A stretch of 64,000 nt of DNA, from positions 1-64,000 of the forward strand of contig CALRKB020000025.1 in the NCBI GenBank assembly GCA_943367755.1, in the 5' to 3' direction. The translations under genes were made by a program, and so were the position numbers. This document shows positions 62,035 through 64,000 of the stretch, in pieces. Numbering within the stretch: the stretch's first letter is position 1; each line of letters begins with the position of its first letter. This DNA comes from PCC-6802 sp943367755 (GTDB lineage Bacteria > Cyanobacteriota > Cyanobacteriia > Pseudanabaenales > Pseudanabaenaceae). The notes below the pieces were generated by a model. That model saw nothing but the letters and a program-made list of their open reading frames with translations, was not told the DNA's origin and ran no database searches.

Positions 62035-62396
62035 GAAAAGATTTTGGGTTGAGATACTCCCAAGTGCGATCGCTTCCAAATAACCCAAATTATCTATTTC
62101 AAGGCGATCGCATAGAGCCACAGCATGTTTGATAACATCTGTAAATTCATGGCAGAGTCCTACTCTTCGGACTTTGCTACTTGGTTTATTGGGAGAACCA
62201 ATCCCTTTTACAGGAATCAAGCCTTCTGAACTGTCGTTGGAGCCGATCCGATTCGATGCCTTAATCTGCTGCAGTCGGAACAGTTAGGTCTCCATTTAGA
62301 GTTCCAAACTGCACCAGATAAGAATATCAACTTTAGAATGGCCGACTATCGCCTACGCTGCGCAAGCTAAATGGAAGAACACTAGAGATTTCCCTC
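62035..62396. other. intergenic region between ftrC and frp
   Basis: A minus-strand frame (62220-62002, TTG start) reads protein-like (SSKVRRVGLCHEFTDVIKHA, ALCDRLEIDNLGYLEAIALG) and is open back to about 62288, but has no good start and overlaps the 3' end of ftrC. I do not recognise it; it may be gene debris. No RNA gene or terminator was identified. Confidence 0.35.
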
Positions 62397-62723
62397 TTAC
62401 ATGTGAGTCAGAGCTGCGACTTTAGATAACTTTTCTTTATCAAGACCCTCTAACTCATTCAGGCTCAGCCAGCCCTCTTTAACTAATTGAGCAAAAACAA
62501 AGATGAGGGCAGAGTAGCTGTAGTCATACTTGCCATCGATATCGTGCCGTTTCGCACTTAGGTAATCATGCAAATTCCAGATGTCTTCAAGCTTAATGAC
62601 GGTGCCCGCTTTAGCTCGAACTTCCCCGATTAAGAAGTTAATCTCCCGTTCATATGCCTTGTTAAAAGCTGATTGAGCCACTGTTTCTTCCGTCTTAGAC
62701 CATTCAATATTGCTTAATTTCAT
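62397..62723 (-). CDS. frp: fluorescence recovery protein (FRP)
   Basis: A 108-residue, all-helical protein that matches FRP of Synechocystis. FRP binds the C-terminal domain of the orange carotenoid protein (OCP), speeds its return to the orange form and releases it from phycobilisomes. The conserved stretch is DIWNLHDYLSAKRHDIDGKY (about 47-66) with the Trp, His, Asp and Arg implicated in OCP contact, followed by FAQLVKEGWLSLNELEGLDK. The ATG at 62723 is preferred to an in-frame TTG at 62735. No OCP gene is next to it here. It is divergent from cobN. Confidence 0.9.
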   Translation of the reverse strand: MKLSNIEWSKTEETVAQSAFNKAYEREINFLIGEVRAKAGTVIKLEDIWNLHDYLSAKRHDIDGKYDYSYSALIFVFAQLVKEGWLSLNELEGLDKEKLSKVAALTHM

Positions 62724-62914
62724 CTTCAAAATCAAAATTTATAGAATTATTAGTACGGCGCGATTCCTTAGCAGGATGCGTGCCGCCGCCTATTTGTTAA
62801 GTTAAGTTAAGTATAATAAGTTTTGTCTCTTAAAGCTATAGCTAAATCTTATAGATTCCTTAAAATTGCCAGTCTTCATCGATAATAGTCGGTTGACAGT
62901 TTCAAAAATTTACC

Positions 62915-64000
62915 TTGCATCGCATAGCCGCATTACCAGGGGGATGGTCTCCAGAACAAGAGGGAGTTGTATTTGTCGAGCAAACTCCTGCACCGATCGT
63001 CATTTTGACTGCTGCTGATACCGACATCCAAACGCTAGCGATCGCCGCAAAATCCCTACCACCGGACTGCCCAAACCTAAGGGTGGCCAACCTGCTCAAC
63101 CTGCAACAGGAATTGACGATTGACACCTACGCCGATCAGGTATTAGCACACGCAGATGTAATCGTGCTAAGACTGCTGGGAGGTCGCAGCTATTGGTCTT
63201 ACGGGCTAGAGGTGTGTAAGTTAGCGGCTAGCCATCAAAAATTAATTGTTCTTCCAGGTGATGACCAGTTCGACCCAGCGTTAGCCAGTCATTCTAATGT
63301 CCCTTTGAGTGTTGTGGATCGTCTATGGCGCTACTTTCTTAATGGTGGTGTTGATAATGCGATCGCTGCCATCCAATTTCTCAGTGACTGCTATCTTGGC
63401 ACGCGCTTCCAACCACCCGCACCAATCGAAATCCCTAAAATTGGTTTATACCCATACCCTACTCACCCAAATTTCCCACAAGCAGGCATTCTTTTCTATC
63501 GCGCCCATTACCTATCAGGAAACCTGGCTCCAGTTGATGCGCTGTGTCAGGCACTTAGCGATCGCGGCATTACCCCAATCCCAGTATTTATCTATTCGCT
63601 CCAAGATTCCAATTTGGAAACTGCTTTAGAAGCATATTTCAGTAATATTGATGTACTTCTAAATACAACTAGCTTTTCGCTCACCAAACCTGGAGCTGAA
63701 GATAAGGGCAGTATCTGGCGCACCCTAAATGTACCGATCTTGCAGGTAATATGCAGTAGTAGCACGCAGTCACAATGGCAAAATCGCAGTTTAGGACTCG
63801 CACCCCGCGATATCGCCATGAATGTGGCTCTGCCAGAAGTGGATGGGCGCATTATTACGCGGGCGGTATCGTTTAAGTCAGTAGAGCAACGTAGTGAATC
63901 CCTCGAAACGGACATCACAATCTACGAACCTGTTCGCGATCGCATTAATTTTGTCGCCGATCTAGCTGCTAACTGGGTGAAGTTACGCCGCAAACCCATA
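62915..64000 (+). CDS. cobN: cobaltochelatase subunit CobN (partial, runs off the window)
   Basis: The first 362 residues of CobN, the large subunit that inserts cobalt into hydrogenobyrinate diamide in cobalamin synthesis. The translated start reads HRIAALPGGWSPEQEGVVFV after the initiator, then TPAPIVILTAADTDIQTLAI, followed by LLGGRSYWSYGLEVCKLA and IGLYPYPTHPNFPQAGILFY. The start is a TTG at 62915: a TGA at 62894 closes the frame upstream and no ATG or GTG is available. No stop occurs before 64000. Magnesium chelatase ChlH is a relative, but the N-terminus fits CobN. Confidence 0.9.
   Translation, partial: MHRIAALPGGWSPEQEGVVFVEQTPAPIVILTAADTDIQTLAIAAKSLPPDCPNLRVANLLNLQQELTIDTYADQVLAHADVIVLRLLGGRSYWSYGLEVCKLAASHQKLIVLPGDDQFDPALASHSNVPLSVVDRLWRYFLNGGVDNAIAAIQFLSDCYLGTRFQPPAPIEIPKIGLYPYPTHPNFPQAGILFYRAHYLSGNLAPVDALCQALSDRGITPIPVFIYSLQDSNLETALEAYFSNIDVLLNTTSFSLTKPGAEDKGSIWRTLNVPILQVICSSSTQSQWQNRSLGLAPRDIAMNVALPEVDGRIITRAVSFKSVEQRSESLETDITIYEPVRDRINFVADLAANWVKLRRKPI

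Noticed and set aside
62002..62220. 72-codon minus-strand ORF after ftrC
   Set aside because: TTG start, overlaps ftrC 3' end, no family recognised; kept only as a note in the intergenic entry.
63309..63629. 106-codon ORF on the plus strand
   Set aside because: It is in another frame inside cobN, whose frame is open to the window end and matches CobN throughout.

Overview
The window is chromosomal DNA from a cyanobacterium. The sequence is full of the HIP1 octamer (GCGATCGC), and it carries cyanobacterial genes: ferredoxin-thioredoxin reductase catalytic chain, fluorescence recovery protein (FRP), a FurC/PerR-type Fur protein, a small protochlorophyllide-reductase-like protein, an RRM RNA-binding protein and a CtaA/CtaB pair. 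I cannot name the genus. No rRNA, tRNA or CRISPR array was seen.

Layout. 1-1.8 kb: an IS110-family insertion that leaves only the 3' end of thiD. 1.9-7.5 kb: AlkD-type DNA glycosylase, a GIY-YIG-like protein, a FG-GAP/GH16-like secreted protein and uvrC. 7.5-17.2 kb: the most striking region, eight same-strand genes, several joined by ATGA overlaps, in transcription order KAS III (OleA-like), AlkB-type hydroxylase, SDR, sulfotransferase, membrane desaturase, alpha/beta hydrolase with an Asp nucleophile, second desaturase, flavin halogenase-like enzyme. This looks like a biosynthetic operon for a modified, possibly sulfated and/or halogenated, long-chain lipid; a 13-bp perfect inverted repeat lies upstream. 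17.6-18.4 kb: a divergent arsI/arsR pair. 18.7-20.3 kb: a phosphodiesterase fused to RTX repeats. 20.3-25.7 kb: a NAD operon (pncB, nadD, nrtR, NYN-domain gene, nadE) with a palindrome before pncB. 25.8-29.4 kb: ctaA-ctaB, then an ECF sigma/anti-sigma/Spy-like operon. 29.5-31.4 kb: DUF2993 protein and PP2C phosphatase.

31.4-38.1 kb is a rearranged urease/glycogen region: ureC and ureB separated by a broken DUF29 gene, two coiled-coil genes, a YoeB-type toxin-antitoxin pair, and duplicated fragments of ureB and of a glycogen debranching gene. 38.4-40.3 kb: ogt and an Ada-AlkA fusion (alkylation repair). 40.5-44.7 kb: TPR protein, STAS protein, HflX and a small MshEN-like protein. 44.8-52.2 kb: four two-component signalling genes. 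52.4-55.5 kb: a stand-alone NRPS with adenylation, carrier and reductase domains and a proline-like specificity code. 56.3-61.4 kb: RNA-binding protein, furC/perR, murQ, small PCP-reductase-like protein, alpha-amylase with CBM20, trpS. 61.7-64 kb: ftrC, FRP, and the start of cobN, which runs off the window.

Several genes seem to use non-ATG starts (TTG for uvrC and cobN, GTG for the RRM protein and KAS III, probably CTG for the TPR gene, and TTG or ATC for hflX). Family assignments come from reading motifs; no database search was possible.
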